Program-made: the position numbers and the translations under genes | Notes under the pieces: model-generated | The model's input: only the letters and a program-made list of their open reading frames with translations | Database searches by the model: none | What the model was told of the DNA's origin: nothing | Part shown: piece after piece, positions 40,088 through 48,196 of the stretch | How positions within the stretch are numbered: position 1 is the first letter of the stretch | How the letters are laid out: every line of letters starts with the position of its first letter | Source: Pectobacterium betavasculorum | GTDB taxonomy: Bacteria; Pseudomonadota; Gammaproteobacteria; Enterobacterales; Enterobacteriaceae | Assembly (NCBI RefSeq): GCF_000749845.1 | Contig: NZ_JQHM01000001.1 | Coordinates: 496,001-560,000 of the forward strand | Length of the DNA stretch: 64,000 nt | Direction: 5' to 3'

Positions 40088-41107
40088 TTATCGGCCGATG
40101 GATTTTTGCCAGGTTGCCAGTGTGGCGTCACGATCGTTGGCGCTTTGGGTAAAGTCCACGGGGTAGAGTACGTGTGTAAGGTCGGCTGGCAGTCCCGCCA
40201 TTTGCGCGGCTTTTGACTGTTCTACGCCAGGAATGGTCACGATCTCTTTATATTTGGTGTACAGCGTGGCGGCATGGCTGGAAAGCGTCCAGTCAAGGAA
40301 CCGTTTCGCGTCGGGTTTGTTCTTGGCTGCGCTCATCAGGGCGGAGGCTTCTAACTCATAGCCAGCGCCATCGTTTGGGATCACCATTTTGACGGGGTAA
40401 CCTTCTTCAATTGACTGCATTGCGGCGAAAGCCAGTGACACGCCGATGGCATATTCCCCCGTGCGTGCTGCTTTACACGGACGTGAGCCTGACTTGGTAT
40501 ATTGGGCGATGTTGCCATCCAGTGACTTCAGAAATGCCCAGCCGTTTTGTTCTCCTTTCGCTTGCAGTAATGCGGCGATTTGCAGGTAGCCTGTACCGGA
40601 CGAAACGGGATTGGGCATCACAATCTCCCCCTTATAAATCGGATTCGTCAGATCCTGCCAGGATGCGGGTATCGGAAGGTTCTTGGCTTTTAGCGCTTCG
40701 GTGTTGACGCAAAAGGCCGCCATATAACCGGTTGCTGCAAACCACTTGTGATCCGGTGCGCGATAGGTGGTTGCCAGACTGTCACTGCCTTTGGCATCGT
40801 AAGGTTCCAATAATGCAGATAACCGTGGATCCATCACGCTGGTTACGGCCCAGCCCCAAATGACGTCATGTTGCGGATTTTTGGATTCGGCCAGAATCCG
40901 TGGGCCAAGGTCGCCGGTAGACAAGCGCAGTACGTTAATGGTCAGGTCGGGCAAGTCTTTTTTGGCCTGTGCGACGTAATCTTTGATCTCATCTTCTTCC
41001 AGCGAGGTATAGACCGTGATGGTGCCAGCATGTGCGGCAGCGTTAACCAGCGTGGCACAGGTGAACGCAGTGAGCAGACTAACGCGGCGAAATAAAGATC
41101 GGTTCAT
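40088..41107 (-). CDS. ABC transporter substrate-binding protein, 2-aminoethylphosphonate type
   Basis: 339 residues. A signal peptide ends AAAHAG; the mature start TITVYTSLEEDEIKDYV is typical of class II binding proteins in the iron(III)/phosphonate group. The iron-ligand double Tyr of FbpA proteins is not obvious, which favours phosphonate over iron. First gene of the minus-strand unit; it faces the class III PLP enzyme across 416 bases. Confidence 0.87.
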   Translation of the reverse strand: MNRSLFRRVSLLTAFTCATLVNAAAHAGTITVYTSLEEDEIKDYVAQAKKDLPDLTINVLRLSTGDLGPRILAESKNPQHDVIWGWAVTSVMDPRLSALLEPYDAKGSDSLATTYRAPDHKWFAATGYMAAFCVNTEALKAKNLPIPASWQDLTNPIYKGEIVMPNPVSSGTGYLQIAALLQAKGEQNGWAFLKSLDGNIAQYTKSGSRPCKAARTGEYAIGVSLAFAAMQSIEEGYPVKMVIPNDGAGYELEASALMSAAKNKPDAKRFLDWTLSSHAATLYTKYKEIVTIPGVEQSKAAQMAGLPADLTHVLYPVDFTQSANDRDATLATWQKSIGR

Positions 41108-41523
41108 AAATGTTCCCCTACGGTTGTAGAAAATGTTGGTATCAATGTTCCCCTCGTCTCGAACGGGGTATAACCCGTTTTGTGCATTTTTGTGTTTATT
41201 GCGAGTGGTCTGAGATTTTTAGCACTAATCATGCCATTTTCTTATCTGATGAGAATTATTGTAAAAATAGTCAGTTATATTAATGCGTTATTGATTTATT
41301 ATACGCGCCCAGTGACTTAAACAACGAATGAATGGCGAGGGATACGCTTTATTGTGACGAGTTTATTGCACTTTTTTGGCATTTTCGTGCATCATAAAAG
41401 TGCATTTTTTTGTATTTGTGTATTTTATTGCTTTTGGTGTAGGGTGAGTGTTATCTGAACATGCGCGATGCGTTTTATCTACGTGATACGCAGTCGGGCC
41501 ACAACTTTGATACAGGAGTCATT
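41108..41523. promoter_or_regulatory. Divergent control region with TGCACTTTT/AAAAGTGCA repeats
   Basis: AT-rich divergent gap between the transporter unit and the PLP enzyme gene. TGCACTTTT at 41367-41375 and AAAAGTGCA at 41396-41404 form a 9-base inverted repeat, and further GTGCAT copies stand at about 41180 and 41388. These may be operator sites for the local DeoR-type regulator; that link is inference. Confidence 0.45.
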
Positions 41524-42870
41524 ATGGCGACACGCTCAACCATCATGGATACCAATAGCTTTCGTACTGAGCATGCAGATACGCTGGATGAGGATACGCG
41601 TAGACTGACGAATAAGCGCACCCAGGTATTAGGGGATTCTTATCGCTTGTTCTACCGTAACCCGGTGCATCTGGTACGCGGCGAGGGACAATATCTGTGG
41701 GATGCCGCCGGGCATAAATACCTGGATGTCTACAACAATGTCGCCAGTATCGGACACTGTCACCCTGCGGTTATCGACGCCGTTCATGAGCAAATGCGTC
41801 AGCTCAATACTCACACCCGCTATTTACACGAACGTATTCTGGATTACTCTGCGGATATTCTTAGCACGGTGCCAGCCGCCATCAATAAGGCGATGTATAT
41901 GTGTACCGGATCGGAGGCTAACGATCTGGCGATCCGCGTGGCTCGAGCCTACAGCGGCGGAACAGGCATTATTGTGAGTCGAGAAGCCTATCACGGGACC
42001 AGCGAGTTGACGTCCGGTGTGTCACCTGCGCTTGGAAGCGGGCAGCCTTTGGCGGCGACAACCCGTCTTGTGCCTGCTCCCGATCGTTATCGCGTGAAGG
42101 CCGCGGATCTGGGCGCCTGGTTCGCACAACAAATTCAATTGCAAATTGATGATATGGCCGCGAACGGCATCAAATTCGCTGGTTTTCTGGCTGATTCCAT
42201 TTTTTCTTCGGATGGCGTATTGCCGGGGCCGGCTGGCTACCTGAAATCGGCAATAGAGGTGGTGCATGCCAATGGGGGTATTTTCATTGCCGATGAGGTC
42301 CAGCCCGGTTTTGCCCGCACGGGCGAGCATTTTTGGGGATTTGGTCGGCATGGCATTGTGCCTGACGTCGTGACATTGGGTAAACCGATGGGCAACGGCA
42401 TACCGGTGTCGGCGCTATTGGCAAAAGCTGATGTGCTGGCGGCATTCAGCGATGACATACCCTACTTTAATACGTTTGGTGGCAACCCAGTGTCGATGGC
42501 GGCAGCGCAGGCGGTCTTAAACGTTATCCGCGAGGAGGGTTTACAGGAACATAGCCGCATTGTCGGGGAAAAATTGCAGCGGGAGCTGGCGCGGCTTGCA
42601 GATCGTCATGCGTGTATCGGCGATGTGCGCGGGGCGGGGTTGTTTATTGGTTTTGAGCTGGTTAGCGATCGAGAAACAAAGACACCGGATAAAGCACTGG
42701 CGCTGGACGTGGTTGAACAACTTCGCGCTGAACGTGTCCTCACATCGGTTGCCGGTCCGCATGGCAACGTGTTGAAGTTGCGCCCGCCGTTGGCATTTCA
42801 GGAGCATGATATTGACTGGCTGGTCGGGGCACTCGATCGGACATTACGTTTGCAGTCACATCGGCGTTAA
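41524..42870 (+). CDS. Class III aminotransferase-fold PLP enzyme
   Basis: 448 residues from ATG 41524, six bases after AGGAG (41514-41518); an upstream in-frame ATG at 41461 lacks such a site. PLP lysine Lys287 in VTLGKPMGNG, cofactor Asp257 in ADEVQPGF, and the GSEAND phosphate loop at 129-134. The likeness is to the AGXT2L/ethanolamine-phosphate phospho-lyase branch, which includes PbfA, a lyase acting on hydroxylated aminoethylphosphonate. Opposite a phosphonate-type importer, a role in aminophosphonate breakdown is plausible. PhnW and PhnX are not in the window. Confidence 0.85.
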   Translation: MATRSTIMDTNSFRTEHADTLDEDTRRLTNKRTQVLGDSYRLFYRNPVHLVRGEGQYLWDAAGHKYLDVYNNVASIGHCHPAVIDAVHEQMRQLNTHTRYLHERILDYSADILSTVPAAINKAMYMCTGSEANDLAIRVARAYSGGTGIIVSREAYHGTSELTSGVSPALGSGQPLAATTRLVPAPDRYRVKAADLGAWFAQQIQLQIDDMAANGIKFAGFLADSIFSSDGVLPGPAGYLKSAIEVVHANGGIFIADEVQPGFARTGEHFWGFGRHGIVPDVVTLGKPMGNGIPVSALLAKADVLAAFSDDIPYFNTFGGNPVSMAAAQAVLNVIREEGLQEHSRIVGEKLQRELARLADRHACIGDVRGAGLFIGFELVSDRETKTPDKALALDVVEQLRAERVLTSVAGPHGNVLKLRPPLAFQEHDIDWLVGALDRTLRLQSHRR

Positions 42871-43224
42871 TTTTCCTCAAATACGCATGCGTCGGTGACT
42901 GTCCGCCGCATGTGGCTCGATGCTGTACGTTTTTTCTTCGTCATCGCCCACCCACCTAGGTTGAATATGAATTATGCGTATCGCTTAGCATTATTCTTGC
43001 AGTTTTTATTAAATGAAATCTCAATAAATGCACTATATTACGCGCTGTGCATTTGAGTGCGTCGGTGTGGCAACCACTATCGGGAAGCCTTATTCGCTTA
43101 AGGCCGGAGAAGGTGTTTTTCTCCATGTCAGAGAAGGGATGTGACCGTCGAAATCTTCAACCTGTCTTGAGCTTCAGTGCCTCGTTCTGCTCTGACGCCT
43201 GGATTGACTGGGTCTTTATAACGA
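42871..43224. other. Intergenic interval before bglX
   Basis: 354 bases with an AT-rich middle likely to hold the bglX promoter. Open frames here lack resemblance to known proteins; no RNA gene, repeat or strong hairpin seen. Confidence 0.4.
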
Positions 43225-45531
43225 ATGAAATGGCTTACTTCACTGACTATAGCAATTGGACTTGCCTGTAATCCGGCGTTTGCGCAGGAGTTGACGTCTG
43301 TGCCGGCATCAATATCGCCTTCACATCAGCAGCGTGATGCATTTGTCACGGATCTGCTGAAGAAAATGACGCTGGAAGAGAAGATCGGCCAGCTCAGATT
43401 AATTAGCGTCGGGACAGATAACCCGAAAGAAGCCATTCGGGAAATGATTAAAAACGGCCAGGTCGGCGCGATTTTTAATACGGTGACCCGCCCGGATATC
43501 CGGGCGATGCAGGATCAGGTGATGCAGCTCAGCCGCCTGAAGATCCCTCTATTTTTTGCCTACGATGTGGTGCACGGCCAACGCACTATTTTCCCTATTG
43601 CGCTGGGGCTAGCCTCCAGTTGGGATATGGAGGCGATTGCGAAAAGCGCGCGCGTGGCGGCTTATGAAGCGACAGAAGACGGCCTGAACATGACCTGGGC
43701 ACCAATGGTGGATATCACCCGCGATCCTCGCTGGGGACGCGTTTCGGAAGGCTTCGGTGAAGACACCTGGCTGACCAGCAAAATTGCCGGAGTGGTCGTA
43801 AAATCCTTTCAGGGTGATGACGTAACCGGACGCCATTCGCTAATGACCAGCGTCAAACACTACGCGCTCTACGGTGCGGTTGAAGGTGGCCGTGACTATA
43901 ACACGGTGGACATGAGCCCTCAGCGCATGTTTCAGGACTATATGCCGCCTTACAAAGCGGCGATTGATGCGGGTAGCAGTGGCGTAATGGTGGCGCTGAA
44001 CTCAATCAACGGTACGCCAGCCACGTCTAACAGCTGGTTGCTGAAGGATGTGCTACGCGATCAATGGCATTTCAAAGGCATCACTATTACCGATCACGGT
44101 GCGATTAAAGAATTGATTAAGCACGGCGTTGCCAGCGACCCGCGTGATGCGTCACGTCTGGCGGTTAAATCCGGTATCGGAATGAGCATGAGCGACGAGT
44201 ATTTCGTGCGCTATCTGCCAGAGCTGGTGAAAAGCGGTGCGGTGAGCGTGCAGGAAATCGACGATGCTTGTCGTCAGGTGCTAAACGTGAAATATGATAT
44301 GGGGCTGTTTGAAGATCCCTATCGTCATCTGGGCGTCGCGAGTTCCGATCCGGTGGATACCAATGCGGAAAGCCGCTTACACCGCCTGGATGCGCGCGAT
44401 GTGGCGCGTAAGAGTCTGGTGTTGTTGAAAAACCGCCTGCAAACGCTGCCGCTGAAAAAGCAGGGCACGATTGCCGTCGTCGGGCCACTGGCTGACAGCC
44501 AGCGCGATACCATGGGCAGTTGGTCGGCGGCCGGTGTAACGAAACAGACGATTACCGTTTATCAGGGCCTGAAAAATGCCGTCGGTGATAAAGCCACTAT
44601 TCTCTATGCCAAAGGTGCCAACGTGAGTAATCACAAAGGCATTATCGACTTCCTGAATCAGTATGAAGATGCCGTTCAGGTGGATAAACGTCCACCGCAG
44701 GTGATGATTGATGAAGCTGTAGAAGCCGCGAAGAAGGCAGATGTGGTGGTCGCCGTTGTCGGTGAAGCCGCCGGGATGGCGCACGAGGCTTCCAGTCGCT
44801 CGAATATCGATCTACCGCAAGGCCAGCGCGATCTGATCGCGGCGCTGAAGGCGACGGGTAAACCGCTGGTGCTGGTACTGATGAATGGTCGCCCTCTGGC
44901 GCTGGTTCGTGAAGATCAGCAGGCTGATGCGTTACTGGAAACCTGGTTCAGCGGTACGGAAGGTGGCAATGCGATTGCCGATGTGTTGTTTGGCGACTAT
45001 AACCCGTCCGGCAAGCTACCGATGTCCTTCCCGCGTTCTGTCGGTCAGATTCCGATATATTACAACCACCTGCCGTCAGGTCGTCCTTACACGCCAGAAA
45101 ACCCAGGCAAATATACATCCCACTATTATGATGAAGCCAACGGGCCGCTCTATCCGTTCGGTTACGGTCTGAGCTATACCACGTTCAGCGTGTCAGACGT
45201 GCGTTTGTCGAGCCAGACGATGAAGCGTAACGGGACGATCAACGCCAGCGTAACGGTGAAAAACACCGGTAGTCGTGCTGGGGAAACGGTAGTTCAACTG
45301 TATCTGCACGATGTAGTGGCTTCCATCAGCCGTCCGCTGAAAGAGTTGCGTGGTTTTGAGAAAGTGATGCTTCAACCGGGAGAATCCCGCACGGTCACCT
45401 TCACGCTCGATCAGGATGCACTCAAGTTCTACAATGCCCGCATGCAGCAGGTAGTAGAACCCGGTCAGTTTGATGTCATGATCGGTCTGGATTCTCAGCG
45501 CGTGAAGCGCGATAGCTTTACCCTGCTATAA
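43225..45531 (+). CDS. bglX: Periplasmic beta-glucosidase
   Basis: 768 residues, near the 765 of E. coli BglX. Signal peptide ending NPAFAQ, glycoside hydrolase family 3 N-terminal barrel with the substrate Lys-His pair (VKHYALYG, 211-212) and the nucleophile Asp290 in ITITDHGA, GH3 C-terminal domain, then a fibronectin III-like domain (TVKNTGSRAGETVVQLYL). Cleaves beta-glucosides such as those released from plant material. Confidence 0.96.
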   Translation: MKWLTSLTIAIGLACNPAFAQELTSVPASISPSHQQRDAFVTDLLKKMTLEEKIGQLRLISVGTDNPKEAIREMIKNGQVGAIFNTVTRPDIRAMQDQVMQLSRLKIPLFFAYDVVHGQRTIFPIALGLASSWDMEAIAKSARVAAYEATEDGLNMTWAPMVDITRDPRWGRVSEGFGEDTWLTSKIAGVVVKSFQGDDVTGRHSLMTSVKHYALYGAVEGGRDYNTVDMSPQRMFQDYMPPYKAAIDAGSSGVMVALNSINGTPATSNSWLLKDVLRDQWHFKGITITDHGAIKELIKHGVASDPRDASRLAVKSGIGMSMSDEYFVRYLPELVKSGAVSVQEIDDACRQVLNVKYDMGLFEDPYRHLGVASSDPVDTNAESRLHRLDARDVARKSLVLLKNRLQTLPLKKQGTIAVVGPLADSQRDTMGSWSAAGVTKQTITVYQGLKNAVGDKATILYAKGANVSNHKGIIDFLNQYEDAVQVDKRPPQVMIDEAVEAAKKADVVVAVVGEAAGMAHEASSRSNIDLPQGQRDLIAALKATGKPLVLVLMNGRPLALVREDQQADALLETWFSGTEGGNAIADVLFGDYNPSGKLPMSFPRSVGQIPIYYNHLPSGRPYTPENPGKYTSHYYDEANGPLYPFGYGLSYTTFSVSDVRLSSQTMKRNGTINASVTVKNTGSRAGETVVQLYLHDVVASISRPLKELRGFEKVMLQPGESRTVTFTLDQDALKFYNARMQQVVEPGQFDVMIGLDSQRVKRDSFTLL

Positions 45532-45543
45532 TGGTGTTTGCCT

Positions 45544-45566
45544 CGCCGCCGGTGCTTCCGGCGGCG
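45544..45566 (+). terminator. Strong stem-loop after bglX
   Basis: Nine-base GC stem CGCCGCCGG (45544-45552) and CCGGCGGCG (45558-45566) around TGCTT, just past the bglX stop. There is no T run, so it may stabilise the mRNA end rather than terminate. Confidence 0.55.
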
Positions 45567-45653
45567 AATACACGCATGGTGACGATCGAAATGCAGTGTG
45601 ATTGTCGAAATAAAGTGTGATGACCGGAGAGTAGGGGATTGCTGGAGGAAGGT

Positions 45654-46193
45654 ATGCCGTTGACTGAAGTCGTGTTGGTTGATGAAAATGACAAGCCAAC
45701 GGGCGTAATGGAAAAGCAGGAAGCGCACGTAAAAGGAGAGTTACACCGTGCGATTACCGTCTATATTTTCAACTCTCGCCAGCAGTTGTTATTACAGCAG
45801 CGGGCAGAAGAGAAATATCACAGCGGCGGTTTATGGAGCAACACCTGTTGTAGTCACCCTGCACCCGGTGAAGAGACGCTACAGGCGGCACACCGCCGTT
45901 TGTATGAAGAGATGGGGTTACGCTGTGAACTGACGCCGATGTTTACGCTCACTTACCGCTTGCCGCTGAATAACGGGTTGATTGAGCATGAACTGGGGCA
46001 TGTGTATTTTGGCGTGACGGATGATGTACCGCAACTCAATCCCGATGAAGTGTCGAGCTATGAATACCAGTCGATAGGCGAGATCGCACAGCGGATAGTG
46101 ACGACGCCCGAGCAATTTACTGCCTGGTTCCAACTGACTTTCGCCCGTATTCCAGAGTACTGGCAAGCATTTCTGTCAACGCAATCGCGTTAG
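45654..46193 (+). CDS. idi: Isopentenyl-diphosphate delta-isomerase
   Basis: 179 residues from ATG 45654 behind GGAGGAAGG. A type I, Nudix-fold enzyme interconverting IPP and DMAPP. The catalytic Cys is in NTCCSHP (64-69) and the catalytic Glu in the Nudix-like YEEMGL; metal-binding His and Glu residues are in place. Supplies isoprenoid precursor balance. Confidence 0.95.
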   Translation: MPLTEVVLVDENDKPTGVMEKQEAHVKGELHRAITVYIFNSRQQLLLQQRAEEKYHSGGLWSNTCCSHPAPGEETLQAAHRRLYEEMGLRCELTPMFTLTYRLPLNNGLIEHELGHVYFGVTDDVPQLNPDEVSSYEYQSIGEIAQRIVTTPEQFTAWFQLTFARIPEYWQAFLSTQSR

Positions 46194-46283
46194 TCTGAGA
46201 TAGCATTAATTGCCGCGTTTTAGTGCGGCACCGTTCGTGCATTCGTCCCGTAGGAATAGGGTGAGCGCAGTAGGTCGAAAGTG

Positions 46284-46391
46284 TCAGCCTGCGTGCTCGA
46301 TAATAATGTAACCCACCAGCACCATGCCGGACATACCACCTAAGGCGAGCAGGGCAAAGAGACCGATAATACCGATTTTTTGAAGCGTCAT
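46284..46391 (-). CDS. yohO: Small membrane protein YohO
   Basis: A 35-residue protein, MTLQKIGIIGLF at the start, ALGGMSGMV in the middle and ending EHAG. It lines up end to end with E. coli YohO (also 35 residues: KIG, ALGG, GY and terminal AG conserved). It has a single membrane helix over most of its length; function unknown. Its ATG is eight bases after AAGGA. It is convergent with idi. Too short for normal gene finders. Confidence 0.82.
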   Translation of the reverse strand: MTLQKIGIIGLFALLALGGMSGMVLVGYIIIEHAG

Positions 46392-46482
46392 CAGGTTATC
46401 CTTTTGTTAATTACCCCGAATTATAAAGCCTTCCGCCCATGAAACAAGGCCGAAACGCCTCTCACTTTTTAAATACACCCCA

Positions 46483-47145
46483 TTATCGAAATAAAAGTAG
46501 CAGACCGAAAAAGAGCAAAATGACGCCAGCACAGCGCTCAATTGGGTTAAGCCAACGTGTTAAACGCTGCTGAATCAATGGGCGAGCGATTAGCGAAGCG
46601 ATGAGTAGATCCCATACCAATACGACAGAAAACATCCAGCTACCGCTGACGAATTGCTGTGTAGTCGTTACCTGTGGCCCGAGAATACTGGTCATCAGGC
46701 TGATATAGAACAGCATGTTTTTAGGATTCAACAGCGACGAGCCGAGCCCTAGCAAGATTTGTTTACATAGCGTCGGGCAGATGCTGGACTGCTGTTCTGC
46801 CTGTAGCGATGGTGCAGAACGGCTTTTTAGTAACTGATAACCAACCCAGATCAGATAAGCCGCACCGCCCAATTCGATGGTGGTAAAAAGTGTGGGTGAG
46901 TGCTGAATACCTGCCCAGCCGATCGCCGCCAGCAGGATATATATGCCGTTGCCCAACGCGATGCCCAGACAGATTCCCACGCTGCCGCGGAGTCGGTAGC
47001 GAATGGCGTAAGCTGTCAGCAGAAAGAAATCGGGGCCAGGGCTCAGTAGCGCCACAAAATGCGCCAGTGCCAAAGCAGGAAAATGGGCAGGGAAAAGAGC
47101 GTCGGCGGAAAAGAGAGAGTGGGTAAACAGCGTGTTGATAAACAT
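46483..47145 (-). CDS. LysE/RhtB family amino-acid exporter
   Basis: 220 residues, about six membrane segments. The family signature LSPGPDFFLLTAYAI is near residue 34 and LNPKNMLFYISL near 135. ATG 47145 is taken as start, where the hydrophobic N-terminus begins; the longer frame overlaps the regulator gene. Substrate probably an amino acid or derivative. Confidence 0.88.
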   Translation of the reverse strand: MFINTLFTHSLFSADALFPAHFPALALAHFVALLSPGPDFFLLTAYAIRYRLRGSVGICLGIALGNGIYILLAAIGWAGIQHSPTLFTTIELGGAAYLIWVGYQLLKSRSAPSLQAEQQSSICPTLCKQILLGLGSSLLNPKNMLFYISLMTSILGPQVTTTQQFVSGSWMFSVVLVWDLLIASLIARPLIQQRLTRWLNPIERCAGVILLFFGLLLLFR

Positions 47146-47197
47146 GATATTTCTGACCTCGATGAGTAATCGAAGCCAGTCTAGACAAGGTGTTCGG

Positions 47198-48031
47198 CTA
47201 TTTATTGTCAAATATTGATCGCGCGTACTGACCCGGTGTCGCGGCGGTGTATTGCACAAACGTTTTGTGGAAATGGCTTTGGTCACAGAAGCCGCTTTGG
47301 TAGCCGACATCAACCAGCGGCGTACCTTGCTTCAGTAGCGACTTGGCATACTCGATACGGGCATTATTAAGAAATGCCATCGGCGTAATACCGGTATCGT
47401 GACGAAACTGCCGCACGATAGTTTCGCGGCGTAGGTTCAACTCGTCCGCTAGCGTTTCCAGCGAGGGCGATTCTTGCAGATTATTCAGCAAACGCTCGCG
47501 TACGTGTCGTGTCGTGGTTTGTAACGTCTGATGAGGCAATGCTGGCTTAGGCAGACAATATTGCTGCCAAATGGGAACCAGCATCGCGTTGAGAAGGTTG
47601 TCTGCCGATGTGATTTCTCCCCGATGCAGCAGGGCAATAAGATGCTGATAACGCATAAACAGAGTGGGATCGCGTAAGACGACACGGTTGCAACGCACGC
47701 TATCCGTCTGATAATTACAGTGGATAGCGATCTGATCGAGACACCACGCGGTATCCAGATAAAGCATGTGATAACTGCGCGTTTTCTCAGGAAGCGGGTT
47801 ACAGCGGTGCGGCTGTTGGGGATCGATAAAGATCAGATCGCCAGCCTGTAAGTGATGCGTTTCGTTGCGATAATGACATAGCGTTTCGCCGTGTTCGATC
47901 GCCCCAATTGAGAATTGCGCATGGCTGTGCGTTTTATAGGCGTGGCTACTGTTGCGTGTGGTGCGACTTTCAACATGCGGTAATCGTGGCGAAAACCAGT
48001 ACGATTGGTTAATGGCATGAACCGAAGACAT
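47198..48031 (-). CDS. AraC family transcriptional regulator
   Basis: 277 residues. N-terminal cupin (HSHAQFSIGAIEHGET, HHLQAGDLIFIDPQQPHRCNP) and C-terminal double HTH (LETLADELNLRRETIVRQF and PLVDVGYQSGFCDQSHFHKTF). It sits directly upstream of the LysE exporter on the same strand, so it probably controls that exporter. Confidence 0.9.
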   Translation of the reverse strand: MSSVHAINQSYWFSPRLPHVESRTTRNSSHAYKTHSHAQFSIGAIEHGETLCHYRNETHHLQAGDLIFIDPQQPHRCNPLPEKTRSYHMLYLDTAWCLDQIAIHCNYQTDSVRCNRVVLRDPTLFMRYQHLIALLHRGEITSADNLLNAMLVPIWQQYCLPKPALPHQTLQTTTRHVRERLLNNLQESPSLETLADELNLRRETIVRQFRHDTGITPMAFLNNARIEYAKSLLKQGTPLVDVGYQSGFCDQSHFHKTFVQYTAATPGQYARSIFDNK

Positions 48032-48196
48032 AATTTCCCGAAGATAGCGCTTACCGCTCGCGATAAAAACAAGGCTTTACCCTAATCGCTGGGTGGAAGA
48101 TTGTCGAGAGCGGAATCATCGCGCACGTGATATCGGCTGACGTCGCCGGACGTCTGTGGGACAATGACCGCCAGATTACACAGATACAGAGTATGC

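Noticed and set aside
41180-41404. CRP site in the divergent phosphonate region
   Set aside because: TGTGA at about 41353 lacks a matching TCACA half site at the right distance.
43047-43271. 74-codon frame at the start of bglX
   Set aside because: It overlaps the bglX signal peptide in a different frame and has no similarity to known proteins.
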